Assembly (NCBI RefSeq): GCF_004216905.1 | Contig: NZ_SGXJ01000002.1 | Location: 310,001-374,000 of the forward strand | DNA length: 64,000 bases | Direction: 5' to 3' | From: Kribbella sp. VKM Ac-2569 | GTDB taxonomy: Bacteria > Actinomycetota > Actinomycetes > Propionibacteriales > Kribbellaceae | In this document: one piece after another, positions 26,707 through 34,110 of the stretch | Layout: the number at the start of each line of letters is the position of its first letter | Numbering within the stretch: position 1 is the stretch's first letter | Program-made: the position numbers and the translations under genes | The notes under the pieces: generated by a model | The model's database searches: none | What the model saw: only the letters and a program-made list of their open reading frames with translations | Told to the model about the DNA's origin: nothing

Positions 26707-26815
26707 CTTTCCCTGGCTGACCCACGAATTTGCCTGGCAGACCCAGGAAGTGCGGGGTTACCCACCCTGGTTCAGGGTCAATAACCCCGTATTTGGTGGG
26801 TTAGCCAGGCAAATT
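26707..26815. repeat. Nested palindromic element built from 21-bp units
   Basis: Minus-strand 21-bp units occupy 26707-26727 and 26728-26748, and a plus-strand unit lies at 26794-26814 (core GGGTTAGCCAGGCAAAT). Between them, CGGGGTTA at 26753 pairs with TAACCCCG at 26782, enclosing ACCCTG-GTT-CAGGGT at 26764-26778. The same unit recurs at 58626-58667. Confidence 0.75.
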
Positions 26816-26820
26816 GGGCG

Positions 26821-27501
26821 TCAGGCCTGGAGGCCGAGGGCGGTCATTCGGGCGGTGTGGGCCTCGGTCAGACGGGTGAGCATGCGGCCGATGGCGGCCA
26901 GGTCCAGGCCGGGGCGGTCCACGCTGCCGGCCAGCAGAGCGGCCAGGGAGTCGCGGTCGGCGGCGATCCGCTGGGCCTGGCTGAGCGCCTCGCCCACCAG
27001 GCGACGACCCCACAGCGCGAGCCGGCCACCGAGCTTCGGGTCATCGTCGATCGCGGCCCGGACCCGGTCGACCACGAACTCGGCCTGTCCGGAGTCGGCG
27101 AACACCTCGAGCACCAGGGCCCGGGTCTCCGCGTCCACGAACGACGCGATCTCGCGGTAGAAGTCGTTCGCCAGGCCGTCCCCGACGTACGCCTTGACCA
27201 GGCCCTCCAGCCAGTCCGACGGCGCGGTGTGGTCGTGGAAGGCGTCCAGCGGGGTGACGAACGGCGTCATCGCCTCCATCGGGTCCACCCCGAGCGCGAC
27301 CAGCCGGTCCCGCAGTTGGACGAAGTGCCCGAACTCGGTGGTCGCCAGCGCGGCGAGCTCCGCCTTGTCGTTCAGCGTCGGCGCCAGTTTGGCGTCCTCC
27401 GCCATCCGTTCGAACGCGGTCAGCTCGCCGTACGCGAGCACTCCCAGCAGATCCACCGCCGCGGCCCGGTAGGCGGGATCATCAAAGGCCGTCTGCTCCA
27501 T
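26821..27501 (-). CDS. Ferritin-like diiron-fold protein (Rv3210c-like)
   Basis: The 226-residue protein starts at ATG 27501 and is all-helical. Helix 1 carries GELTAFERM (Glu26, Glu31), and helix 2 has E-x-x-H (Glu56, His59 in TTEFGHF), the arrangement used for diiron ligands in ferritin-like and MiaE-type hydroxylases. A later acidic helix (FYREIASFVDAET) could supply the second half. Actinobacterial homologues are annotated simply as ferritin-like. The gene is antiparallel to the DEAD-box helicase, as Rv3210c is to Rv3211. Whether it is an enzyme or iron-storage protein is not known. Confidence 0.82.
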   Translation of the reverse strand: MEQTAFDDPAYRAAAVDLLGVLAYGELTAFERMAEDAKLAPTLNDKAELAALATTEFGHFVQLRDRLVALGVDPMEAMTPFVTPLDAFHDHTAPSDWLEGLVKAYVGDGLANDFYREIASFVDAETRALVLEVFADSGQAEFVVDRVRAAIDDDPKLGGRLALWGRRLVGEALSQAQRIAADRDSLAALLAGSVDRPGLDLAAIGRMLTRLTEAHTARMTALGLQA

Positions 27502-27729
27502 GCCCGGCACCCTATCGGGCCGCGCCGAACAGTGGCGCATGCCACACGAAGCGGCGTTGACAGCCGCTGCGGTTACACTGGTGAGCGATTCGCCGGTGAC
27601 GCGCCCAGATGGGCAAGCTGGTGCGAGGTGCTTGCACAGTGTCCCCGCGCCTCACGATCGGGGCTTTCATGCCCCAGGCGCCCGGCCACTGAAGCATCTG
27701 TCCGCACAAGCATGTGAGAGGCGATCAGC
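27502..27729 (+). promoter_or_regulatory. Leader of the DEAD-box helicase gene
   Basis: This 228-bp gap holds TTGACA at 27557 and TACACT at 27574, but with only an 11-bp spacer, so they are not a standard promoter pair. TACACT could still be a -10 element, giving a leader of about 140 bases. GAGAGG at 27716-27721 is the ribosome site. No known riboswitch pattern was recognised. Confidence 0.35.
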
Positions 27730-29592
27730 CTGACCACCTTCCGAGAGCTCGGGGTGCTCCCCGAGATCTGTGACGCGCTCGACCGCGTCAACATCATCGA
27801 ACCCTTCCCGATCCAGGAGATGACTCTCCCGGTAGCCCTGATGGGCACCGATCTGATCGGGCAGGCCCGCACCGGCACCGGCAAGACGCTCGGTTTCGGT
27901 ATCCCGCTGCTGCAGCGCACGATCGCGCCGCACGAGGCGGACTACGACGAACTGGTCGCGCCGGGCAAGCCCCAGGCACTGGTCGTCACCCCGACCCGGG
28001 AACTGACCATCCAGGTCGCCAAGGACCTCGAGACCGCCTCCACCGTCCGCACCGTGCGGATCCTCAAGGTGTACGGCGGCGTTGCGTACGAACCGCAACT
28101 GGACGCGCTGAAGACCGGCGTCGACGTCGTCGTCGGTACACCGGGACGCCTGCTGGACCTGGCGAACCGGGGCGTTCTCGACCTCGGCCACATCAAGGTT
28201 CTGGTCCTCGACGAGGCCGACGAGATGCTCGACCTCGGCTTCCTGCCCGACGTCGAGCGGATCCTGCGCAAGACGCCGGAGCTGCGCCAGACCATGTTGT
28301 TCTCGGCAACCATGCCGTCGGCCGTGATCGCGCTGGCCCGCACCCACATGCGGCACCCGCTGAACATCCGGGCGGAGTCGCACGAGGCCACCCAGATGGT
28401 GCCGACCACGGCACAGTTCGTCTACCGGGCGCACGATCTGGACAAGCCCGAGGTGGTGGCGCGGATCCTGCAGGCCGAGGACCGCGGCCGGGTGATGATC
28501 TTCTGCCGCACCAAGCGCGAGGCGTCCCGGCTCACCGACGACCTCGCCGACCGCGGGTTCAAGGCGGCCGCGATCCACGGCGACCTGAACCAGCAGGCCC
28601 GCGAGCGGGCGCTGACCCGGTTCCGCGGCGACAAGATCGACGTACTGATCTGCACCGACGTCGCGGCCCGCGGCATCGACGTCGAGGGCGTCACGCACGT
28701 CATCAACAACACCTGCCCCGAGGACGAGAAGGCCTACATCCACCGGATCGGCCGGACCGGGCGCGCGGGGGCGAGCGGCATCGCCGTCACCTTCGTCGAC
28801 TGGCCCGACCTGACGCGGTGGAAGGTGATCAACAAGGCGCTCGACCTGCCGTACGACGAGCCGCAGGAGATCTACTCCACCTCGCCGGAGCTGTTCCATG
28901 ACCTCGGCATCCCGTCGGACGCGAAGGGCCGGATCCGTGCGGCGCGCGATTCGAAGGAGAGCCGCGAGCCCCGTGAGTCGCGGGATTCGCGGGAGCCTCG
29001 TGAGTCGCGGAACTCGCGGAGCTCGAAGGACTCGCGGGACCGTCGCGACGACGGACCGTCCGAGGGCGAGCGGTCGGCCGCCAAGAAGCGCAACCGGACC
29101 CGGAAGCGCACGCGGGCCGGTCAGCCGGTCGAGGAACTCGCCGACGTCACCACGAAGACCGAAGTACCGGCCGTGACCGAGGCTCCGGAGGAGGCTGCGG
29201 CGCCGAAGGCCCGCAAGCGCACCCGCACCCGGAAGACCGCGGAAGCCGTGGAGACTGCGGCCGTGGAGACTGCGGCGGTCGAGGCTCCGGCCGAGGCAGC
29301 TGTCGAGGCTCCGGAGGAGAAGAAGCCGGTCAAGCGCACTCGAACCCGCAAGACCGCCGAGGCGGCACCGCCCGCGACGGAGGCCGCCGAGGCTCCGGTC
29401 GAGGCTGCTGAGGAGAAGAAGCCGGTCAAGCGCACTCGAACCCGCAAGACGGCCGAGGCCAAGGCACCGGCCGAGGAAGCTCAGTCGGCTGCGGCGGACG
29501 AGAAGCCGGTGAAGCGGGCGCGGAAGGCGGCTGCGACGGCCGAGCCGGGCAAAGCGCCGACGACGACGCCGATCTTCAGCGCGCCGGAGTGA
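27730..29592 (+). CDS. DEAD/DEAH-box ATP-dependent RNA helicase with repetitive basic tail
   Basis: This 620-residue helicase has the Q motif (FPIQEMTLP), ARTGTGKT, PTREL, GTPGR, DEAD (VLDEADEML), SAT, FCRTKREA, ARGIDVEGV and HRIGRTGRAG in order, so the core is intact. From residue 400 a disordered tail begins with Ser-Arg-Glu-type repeats, then three copies of KRTRTRKTAEA among acidic stretches. Tails of this kind bind RNA. Homology of TTFRELGV points to a CTG start at 27730, eight bases after GAGAGG; an in-frame TGA at 27715 blocks any earlier start, and GTG at 27754 would cut a conserved part. M. tuberculosis Rv3211 is the positional equivalent. Confidence 0.93.
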   Translation: MTTFRELGVLPEICDALDRVNIIEPFPIQEMTLPVALMGTDLIGQARTGTGKTLGFGIPLLQRTIAPHEADYDELVAPGKPQALVVTPTRELTIQVAKDLETASTVRTVRILKVYGGVAYEPQLDALKTGVDVVVGTPGRLLDLANRGVLDLGHIKVLVLDEADEMLDLGFLPDVERILRKTPELRQTMLFSATMPSAVIALARTHMRHPLNIRAESHEATQMVPTTAQFVYRAHDLDKPEVVARILQAEDRGRVMIFCRTKREASRLTDDLADRGFKAAAIHGDLNQQARERALTRFRGDKIDVLICTDVAARGIDVEGVTHVINNTCPEDEKAYIHRIGRTGRAGASGIAVTFVDWPDLTRWKVINKALDLPYDEPQEIYSTSPELFHDLGIPSDAKGRIRAARDSKESREPRESRDSREPRESRNSRSSKDSRDRRDDGPSEGERSAAKKRNRTRKRTRAGQPVEELADVTTKTEVPAVTEAPEEAAAPKARKRTRTRKTAEAVETAAVETAAVEAPAEAAVEAPEEKKPVKRTRTRKTAEAAPPATEAAEAPVEAAEEKKPVKRTRTRKTAEAKAPAEEAQSAAADEKPVKRARKAAATAEPGKAPTTTPIFSAPE

Positions 29593-29622
29593 ACGTCACC
29601 TAATGGTGATCTGAAGCTGCAA

Positions 29623-29679
29623 CACCCAGCCCCACGTGGGCCGTCCTAGGGCGGTAAACCACGAGAGAGGGGCTGGGTG
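29623..29679 (+). promoter_or_regulatory. Long hairpin covering the ribosome site of the DUF4349 gene
   Basis: CACCCAGCCCC at 29623-29633 pairs perfectly with GGGGCTGGGTG at 29669-29679, the base just before the ATG. CGTGG/CCACG (29635-29639 with 29659-29663) and CCGTC/GGCGG (29641 with 29550s-type pairing, 29641-29645 with 29650-29654) extend it. The right arm contains the GGGG of the GAGAGGGG Shine-Dalgarno. It may also end the helicase transcript. Confidence 0.7.
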
Positions 29680-30612
29680 ATGAGGCGGATCAGAGCAGTA
29701 ACAGCCGTGGTGGCTGTCGTGGGGGTCATGGTGCTGGCCGGTTGTGGTGCCAGCGGCAACGACAGCACGAGCGGCGACGCCGCGCAGGCGCCGGCCGCGA
29801 AGCAGGGCTCCGGCGAGGCCGAGAGCAACGCGAAACCGCAGGCACCGACAGAGGGCAAGTCGGAGGCGGCCGGGGGCGGCGGCAAGGAAGAGCCGGCGAT
29901 CACGCGGGCGATCATCAAGAGCGGCTCGCTGGCCGTCGAAGGCGAGGACGTCTCCGCCATGCGGCAGAAGGCCGTCGCCGCGATCGGCAGCCTCGAAGGT
30001 CAGGTGGCCTCCGAGGACACCGGCAGCGACTCCGACGGCAAGATCACGCGGTCGAACCTGGTGCTCAAGGTCCCGACCAAGTCGTTCGAGACCGCGATCC
30101 AGCGGCTCTCGGACCTCGGCAAGCGTCTGCAGATCAAGCAGGAGTCGACCGACGTCACCGAGCAGGTCGTCGACGTGGCCAGCCGGATCGAGTCCCAGCG
30201 CGCCAGCCTGGACCGGATGCGCGCGCTGATGGCGAAGGCGAACACGATCGGCGAGATCGTCTCGGTCGAGAGCGAGCTCACCCGCCGTGAGGCCGACCTG
30301 GAATCCCTGCTGGCCAAGCAGAAGAACCTGTCCCTGCAGACCGATCTCGCGACGCTCACGCTGACGCTGACCGAGAAGGGCAAGCCGCCGGTGGTCACCG
30401 AACCGAAGGAAGACAAGGGCTTCCTGGCCGGCCTGAAGAGCGGCTGGAACGCGTTCACCGCGGCGTTCACCTCGATCGCGACCGCAGTCGGCGCGCTGCT
30501 GCCGTTCCTGGTGCTGCTGGCGATCATCCTCGTACCGCTGTGGCGCTTCCGGAGCAAGCTGCGTCGGCAGCCGGCGGCTCTGCCGCCACCGGCGCCCAAC
30601 AGCGGTCAGTGA
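29680..30612 (+). CDS. DUF4349 lipoprotein with coiled coil and C-terminal membrane helix
   Basis: The 310-residue protein opens with a signal peptide ending in lipobox VLAGC near residue 23. A low-complexity Ser/Ala/Glu/Lys linker follows to about 70. The DUF4349 body spans roughly 75-290, containing a coiled coil (VDVASRIESQRASLDRMRA, given in part) and a C-terminal transmembrane helix (LLPFLVLLAIILVPLW) with a basic tail. It is anchored at both ends, with the body outside the membrane. Function is unknown; some DUF4349 proteins occur near cell-envelope genes. ATG 29680 or GTG 29677 could be the start. The leader hairpin reaches the start. Confidence 0.85.
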   Translation: MRRIRAVTAVVAVVGVMVLAGCGASGNDSTSGDAAQAPAAKQGSGEAESNAKPQAPTEGKSEAAGGGGKEEPAITRAIIKSGSLAVEGEDVSAMRQKAVAAIGSLEGQVASEDTGSDSDGKITRSNLVLKVPTKSFETAIQRLSDLGKRLQIKQESTDVTEQVVDVASRIESQRASLDRMRALMAKANTIGEIVSVESELTRREADLESLLAKQKNLSLQTDLATLTLTLTEKGKPPVVTEPKEDKGFLAGLKSGWNAFTAAFTSIATAVGALLPFLVLLAIILVPLWRFRSKLRRQPAALPPPAPNSGQ

Positions 30613-30620
30613 AGCAGCGG

Positions 30621-31373
30621 TCAGGTAAGTAGGGCGCCGGCCAACGCCCGGTAGGCCTTCGCACCGGGCGAGGCCGGCGCCGTGCTGAGCACGGTCTCGC
30701 CGATCGCGGGCGCCTCCGCGAACCGGATCGACTTCGGGATCGCCGGCTGCAGGACGTCCAGCGAGTACGTGTCAGCGATTGTCTCCAGGACGGTACGAGC
30801 GTGCGTGGTGCGTCCGTCGTACAGGGTGGGAAGGACGCCGAGCACTCGCAGGCTCGGGTTGGTCAGCCGCTGTACGTCGTGCACGGTGTCGAGTAGTTGC
30901 CCTACGCCACGATGCGCCAACGTCTCGCACTGCAGGGGAATCAGGACGTCGGACGCCGCGGACAGCGCGTTCACGGTGAGCAGACCGAGCGTCGGCGGGC
31001 AGTCCACGATGATCCAGTCGTACGACGTCCGCAGCGGGCGCAGTGCGGTGCGCAGTACCTGCTCCGGACCGCTTTCCCGGGCCAGCTGTACGTCGGCGGT
31101 CGCCAGCGCGATCGTCGCGGGCAGCAGGTCCGGGGCGTCGTCCAGCTCCATCAGCACGTCGCGGGCGCGCACACCGCCGAGCAGGACGTGGTGGATCGAC
31201 TTGTCCAGGTCCTCGGGGTCGATGCCGACCGAGAACGTCAGGCAGGCCTGCGGATCCAGGTCGACCAGCAGCACCCGTTGGCCGAGCTCGACCAGGGCTG
31301 CGCCGAGGGTGGCGACGGTGGTCGTCTTGGCGACGCCGCCCTTCTGATTGGCGACCGCGAGAGTGCGAGGCAC
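30621..31373 (-). CDS. ParA/Soj-family ATPase (Rv3213c-like)
   Basis: The 250-residue protein is a deviant-Walker ATPase: KGGVAKTTT at residues 11-19 (signature lysine first), DLDPQACLT, and IVDCPPTLG near 120. There is no N-terminal helix-turn-helix, so it is the short ParA/Soj or MinD-like form without ParB in the window. GTG 31373 is chosen because the fold begins directly after it (PRTLAVANQKGG). In M. tuberculosis Rv3213c occupies the same neighbourhood. It is convergent with the DUF4349 gene and divergent from an alpha/beta hydrolase. Confidence 0.9.
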   Translation of the reverse strand: MPRTLAVANQKGGVAKTTTVATLGAALVELGQRVLLVDLDPQACLTFSVGIDPEDLDKSIHHVLLGGVRARDVLMELDDAPDLLPATIALATADVQLARESGPEQVLRTALRPLRTSYDWIIVDCPPTLGLLTVNALSAASDVLIPLQCETLAHRGVGQLLDTVHDVQRLTNPSLRVLGVLPTLYDGRTTHARTVLETIADTYSLDVLQPAIPKSIRFAEAPAIGETVLSTAPASPGAKAYRALAGALLT

Positions 31374-31435
31374 CCGGCCATTGTGCCGTACCGCGGAACA
31401 CCTGTGGTCCAGTGGAGCGGTTACCCTCTTTACTT

Positions 31436-32311
31436 GTGAGTACGCCGCGTACGTTGACGCTGCCCGACGGGGTGCGCCCCGAGACACTCGAGACCGACCG
31501 TGGTGCGTTCGCCACGCTGACCGCCGTACCGGAGATCGGTACGCCGCTCGGCACGGTCCTGCTCGTGCCGGGGTGGACGGGGAGCAAGGAGGACTTCACT
31601 CCCCTGGTCGACCACCTGTGCCGGTACGGGTGGCGAGCGGTCGCTGTCGACCAACGCGGTCAGTACGAGACCACAGGTCCGTCCGACAAGTCGGCGTACT
31701 CGCTGGCGGAGCTGGGCGCGGACGTGGTGGCGATGAGCAAGGCGCTGGGCGGGTACAGCCAACTGGTCGGGCACTCGTTCGGCGGGCTCGTTGCGCGTGA
31801 GGCGGTGCTGACCGACCAGTCGGTGTTCTCCACGATCAGCCTGCTCTGCTCGGGGCCGGCCGCGTTCGTCGACGAGGCGACACTGCAGAGCCTGCAGATG
31901 CTCGCGTTCGGGCTGGAGAACCTGCCGATCGAGCAGGTGTACGACATGAAGCTCGACCACGACAGCAAGGCCCCCGGGTACGTCGCTCCGCCGGAGGACG
32001 TCGCCGCGTTCCTGCGGAAGCGGTTCACCGGCAACGTGCCGATCAGCCTGGCCGAGATCACTCGCCGGCTGACGGACGCGGAGGACAAGACCGATCAGCT
32101 CGCGAAGTCCGGCGTACGCACACAGGTCCTGTACGGAGAGACCGACGACGGCTGGCCGCATTCGGTGCAGCAGGCGATGGCAGCAGCGCTTGGAGTGGAG
32201 GCGGCGGTCATTCCCGACGCCGGTCACTCACCAGCCATCGACGAGCCCGCAGCGACCGCCCGCCTCCTCGTGGACTTCTTCCACAACTATCCGAGCCTGA
32301 CGACTACCTGA
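31436..32311 (+). CDS. Alpha/beta-fold hydrolase
   Basis: The 291-residue hydrolase has VLLVPGWTGSKED, the nucleophile elbow VGHSFGGLV near residue 103, an aspartate in YGETDDGWPHS near 235, and catalytic His in DAGHSPAIDEP near 260. It starts at GTG 31436. TACCCT at 31422 sits about eight bases upstream with no Shine-Dalgarno, so a leaderless transcript is possible. It overlaps the convergent next gene by eight bases. Substrate is unknown; the fold is shared by esterases, lactonases and haloperoxidases. Confidence 0.88.
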   Translation: MSTPRTLTLPDGVRPETLETDRGAFATLTAVPEIGTPLGTVLLVPGWTGSKEDFTPLVDHLCRYGWRAVAVDQRGQYETTGPSDKSAYSLAELGADVVAMSKALGGYSQLVGHSFGGLVAREAVLTDQSVFSTISLLCSGPAAFVDEATLQSLQMLAFGLENLPIEQVYDMKLDHDSKAPGYVAPPEDVAAFLRKRFTGNVPISLAEITRRLTDAEDKTDQLAKSGVRTQVLYGETDDGWPHSVQQAMAAALGVEAAVIPDAGHSPAIDEPAATARLLVDFFHNYPSLTTT

Positions 32312-33383
32312 CCGGTCGCACCTGCGGCGAGAACTGGATCAGGTCCAGACCAACCGGGGTGAACGCGGCCTTCACCTCCGGGGTGTAGGCCACGAGCGAG
32401 ACGGATGCGCCACCGCCGTAGATCCCGGACCCGCCGGCGCCGTAAATGCCGAGCGCCTTGTTCTTGCTCATCAGGTCGCCGATCGCGTTGCTGATGCGCT
32501 CGTTGTCGGACCGGCTGAGCAGGACGGGGACGACGCAGTAGTTCCCCTGGTACACCTTCTCGAAGGCCTCCCGGAACACTGACGCGTCACCGTGCGCGAT
32601 ACCGATCAGGATCACCACGGGCGCGCCGCGGCTGGTGCCGTTCGGGTACCGGAAGATCGGGCCGTCGATCTGGGCGGCGTGCGCGGCGAGGAACTTGGTC
32701 ACCGCGGTCGAGGAGATGTTGCTCTGCTTCGACGTCCAGCCGCCGGGCGGGACCGGGCACTGCAGCTCATTCTGTGCCGGGTAGGGCAGTTGCTTCTCGG
32801 CCGACTGCTCTTCGACGTCGATCGCGCCGCCACGCCAGATGCCGGTGACCGCCGCGGCGCCGACTCGGACGCCCTTGACCGTTTTGATCCCCGGGACCTT
32901 GTCCAGGTCCAGGCCGTTGAGCTTGACCGCGAATTCGTCGGGGCAGCTCGGGGCCGGCTCCTTGCCGGGCGGGTAGCCGATGGCGGGGACGGCCAGCGGC
33001 GGGCAGAAGACGGGAGTCTTGCCCGGGGCGGCGACGATCTGGCCGCTCACCTGCACCTTGTCGCCGGGCTTCACCAGGAACTCGTCGTTGCCTTGGGCAA
33101 AGGTCTGCGGGGTCCCGGCGTTCGGCGTGCCGCCGGCGGGAGCACTGGCGGCGGGACTGGCCGGGGCGTTGGCCGTCGGGGACTGCGGGTTCGGGAGCAC
33201 GGTGATGACACCGGCCGCGACCACCGCAACACTCGCCGCCGCCAGGGCCGGCACCCAGCGACGGTGCTTGCGGCCGCCGCTCAGCATGTACTCGAGATCA
33301 GGCTCTGGCGGCGCCTCCTGATCAGCCCGCCAGCGAGCCCCAGCGCGGGTCAACAGGTCGTCGACTTCATCGGTCTGCTTCAT
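32304..33383 (-). CDS. Membrane-anchored partner of the ECF sigma factor, possible anti-sigma
   Basis: The 359-residue protein starts with ATGA overlap on the sigma stop, so the pair is translationally coupled. It has a short cytoplasmic segment (about 1-42), one transmembrane helix (WVPALAAASVAVVAAGVITVL), a Pro/Ala/Gly linker and a large outer domain with several Cys. The cytoplasmic part lacks the His-x3-Cys-x2-Cys of zinc anti-sigma factors. Position, topology and coupling are those of an anti-sigma factor, but no known domain is visible. The outer domain may be the sensor. Confidence 0.65.
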   Translation of the reverse strand: MKQTDEVDDLLTRAGARWRADQEAPPEPDLEYMLSGGRKHRRWVPALAAASVAVVAAGVITVLPNPQSPTANAPASPAASAPAGGTPNAGTPQTFAQGNDEFLVKPGDKVQVSGQIVAAPGKTPVFCPPLAVPAIGYPPGKEPAPSCPDEFAVKLNGLDLDKVPGIKTVKGVRVGAAAVTGIWRGGAIDVEEQSAEKQLPYPAQNELQCPVPPGGWTSKQSNISSTAVTKFLAAHAAQIDGPIFRYPNGTSRGAPVVILIGIAHGDASVFREAFEKVYQGNYCVVPVLLSRSDNERISNAIGDLMSKNKALGIYGAGGSGIYGGGASVSLVAYTPEVKAAFTPVGLDLIQFSPQVRPVR

Positions 33384-33913
33384 TCGGTCACCTCCAGGAG
33401 GGTGCGGAGTCGGTTGCGTGCGTCCGAGAGGGTCGATTTCACGGTGCCTTCGGAGCAACCCATGACGGCGGCGGTATCGGCGATCGACAGGTCGGCGAAG
33501 TAGTAGCAGTCGACCGCGAGCCGCTGCCGCGCCGAGAGCGACATGATCGCGTGGTCGACATCCATCCGGGCGTCGAGATCCGGTCGCGACACCGGCCCGC
33601 CGGTGACCTCGTCGATCAGCGACAAGGACGCTCCGCCCGGGCGCATCCGGCGTACTGCTTTCCGGGCCTGATCGGCCGTGATCGCGAGCAGCCAGGCAGA
33701 CGGCGTACCGCGATTGGCGTCGTACTGCGACCGCTTGGCCCAGGCCCGCGCGAGCGCCTCCTGCACGATGTCGTCCCGATCCGCCCCCACCGCAAGCCGG
33801 CCCGCCAACCGCGACATGGCCACCAGATGCGGCCGCACCCACGCGACGAACCCAGGCCCGTCCCCCGGCGGCCCCTGCACCCCCACCACCGGCTCACCCG
33901 TCATCGTCGGCAT
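33380..33913 (-). CDS. ECF-family RNA polymerase sigma factor
   Basis: This 177-residue protein has sigma region 2 (RDDIVQEALARAW, about residues 46-58) and region 4 (LSIADTAAVMGCSEGTVKSTL in part: MGCSEGTVKSTL near 150), with YYFADLS between. A short N-terminal extension of about 20 residues is of uncertain start; a second ATG three codons in is also possible. It is the regulatory partner of the downstream membrane protein. No clear target promoter was identified upstream; the 197-bp gap to the RelA-like gene is C-rich. Confidence 0.92.
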   Translation of the reverse strand: MPTMTGEPVVGVQGPPGDGPGFVAWVRPHLVAMSRLAGRLAVGADRDDIVQEALARAWAKRSQYDANRGTPSAWLLAITADQARKAVRRMRPGGASLSLIDEVTGGPVSRPDLDARMDVDHAIMSLSARQRLAVDCYYFADLSIADTAAVMGCSEGTVKSTLSDARNRLRTLLEVTE

Positions 33914-34110
33914 ACCTTCTCTACCCCCGATCAGCCCACCCGGTTGGGTCCTACCCGCAATTCAACGACCCCACCACCCCAAGGTCACCACCCCCACCCA
34001 TTCCGTAACCCACCCGAGTTATCCACAGATCCCAAAACCCACCCCACAGCCCCCTCCCAACTCCCTACGGTCGAAGAACAGCCCAACCGAGTGAGGGGAG
34101 CCAGACGCGC

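Noticed and set aside
27557..27579. TTGACA and TACACT as a promoter for the DEAD-box helicase
   Set aside because: The spacer is only 11 bp, far from the usual 16-18, so they cannot serve together as a standard promoter.
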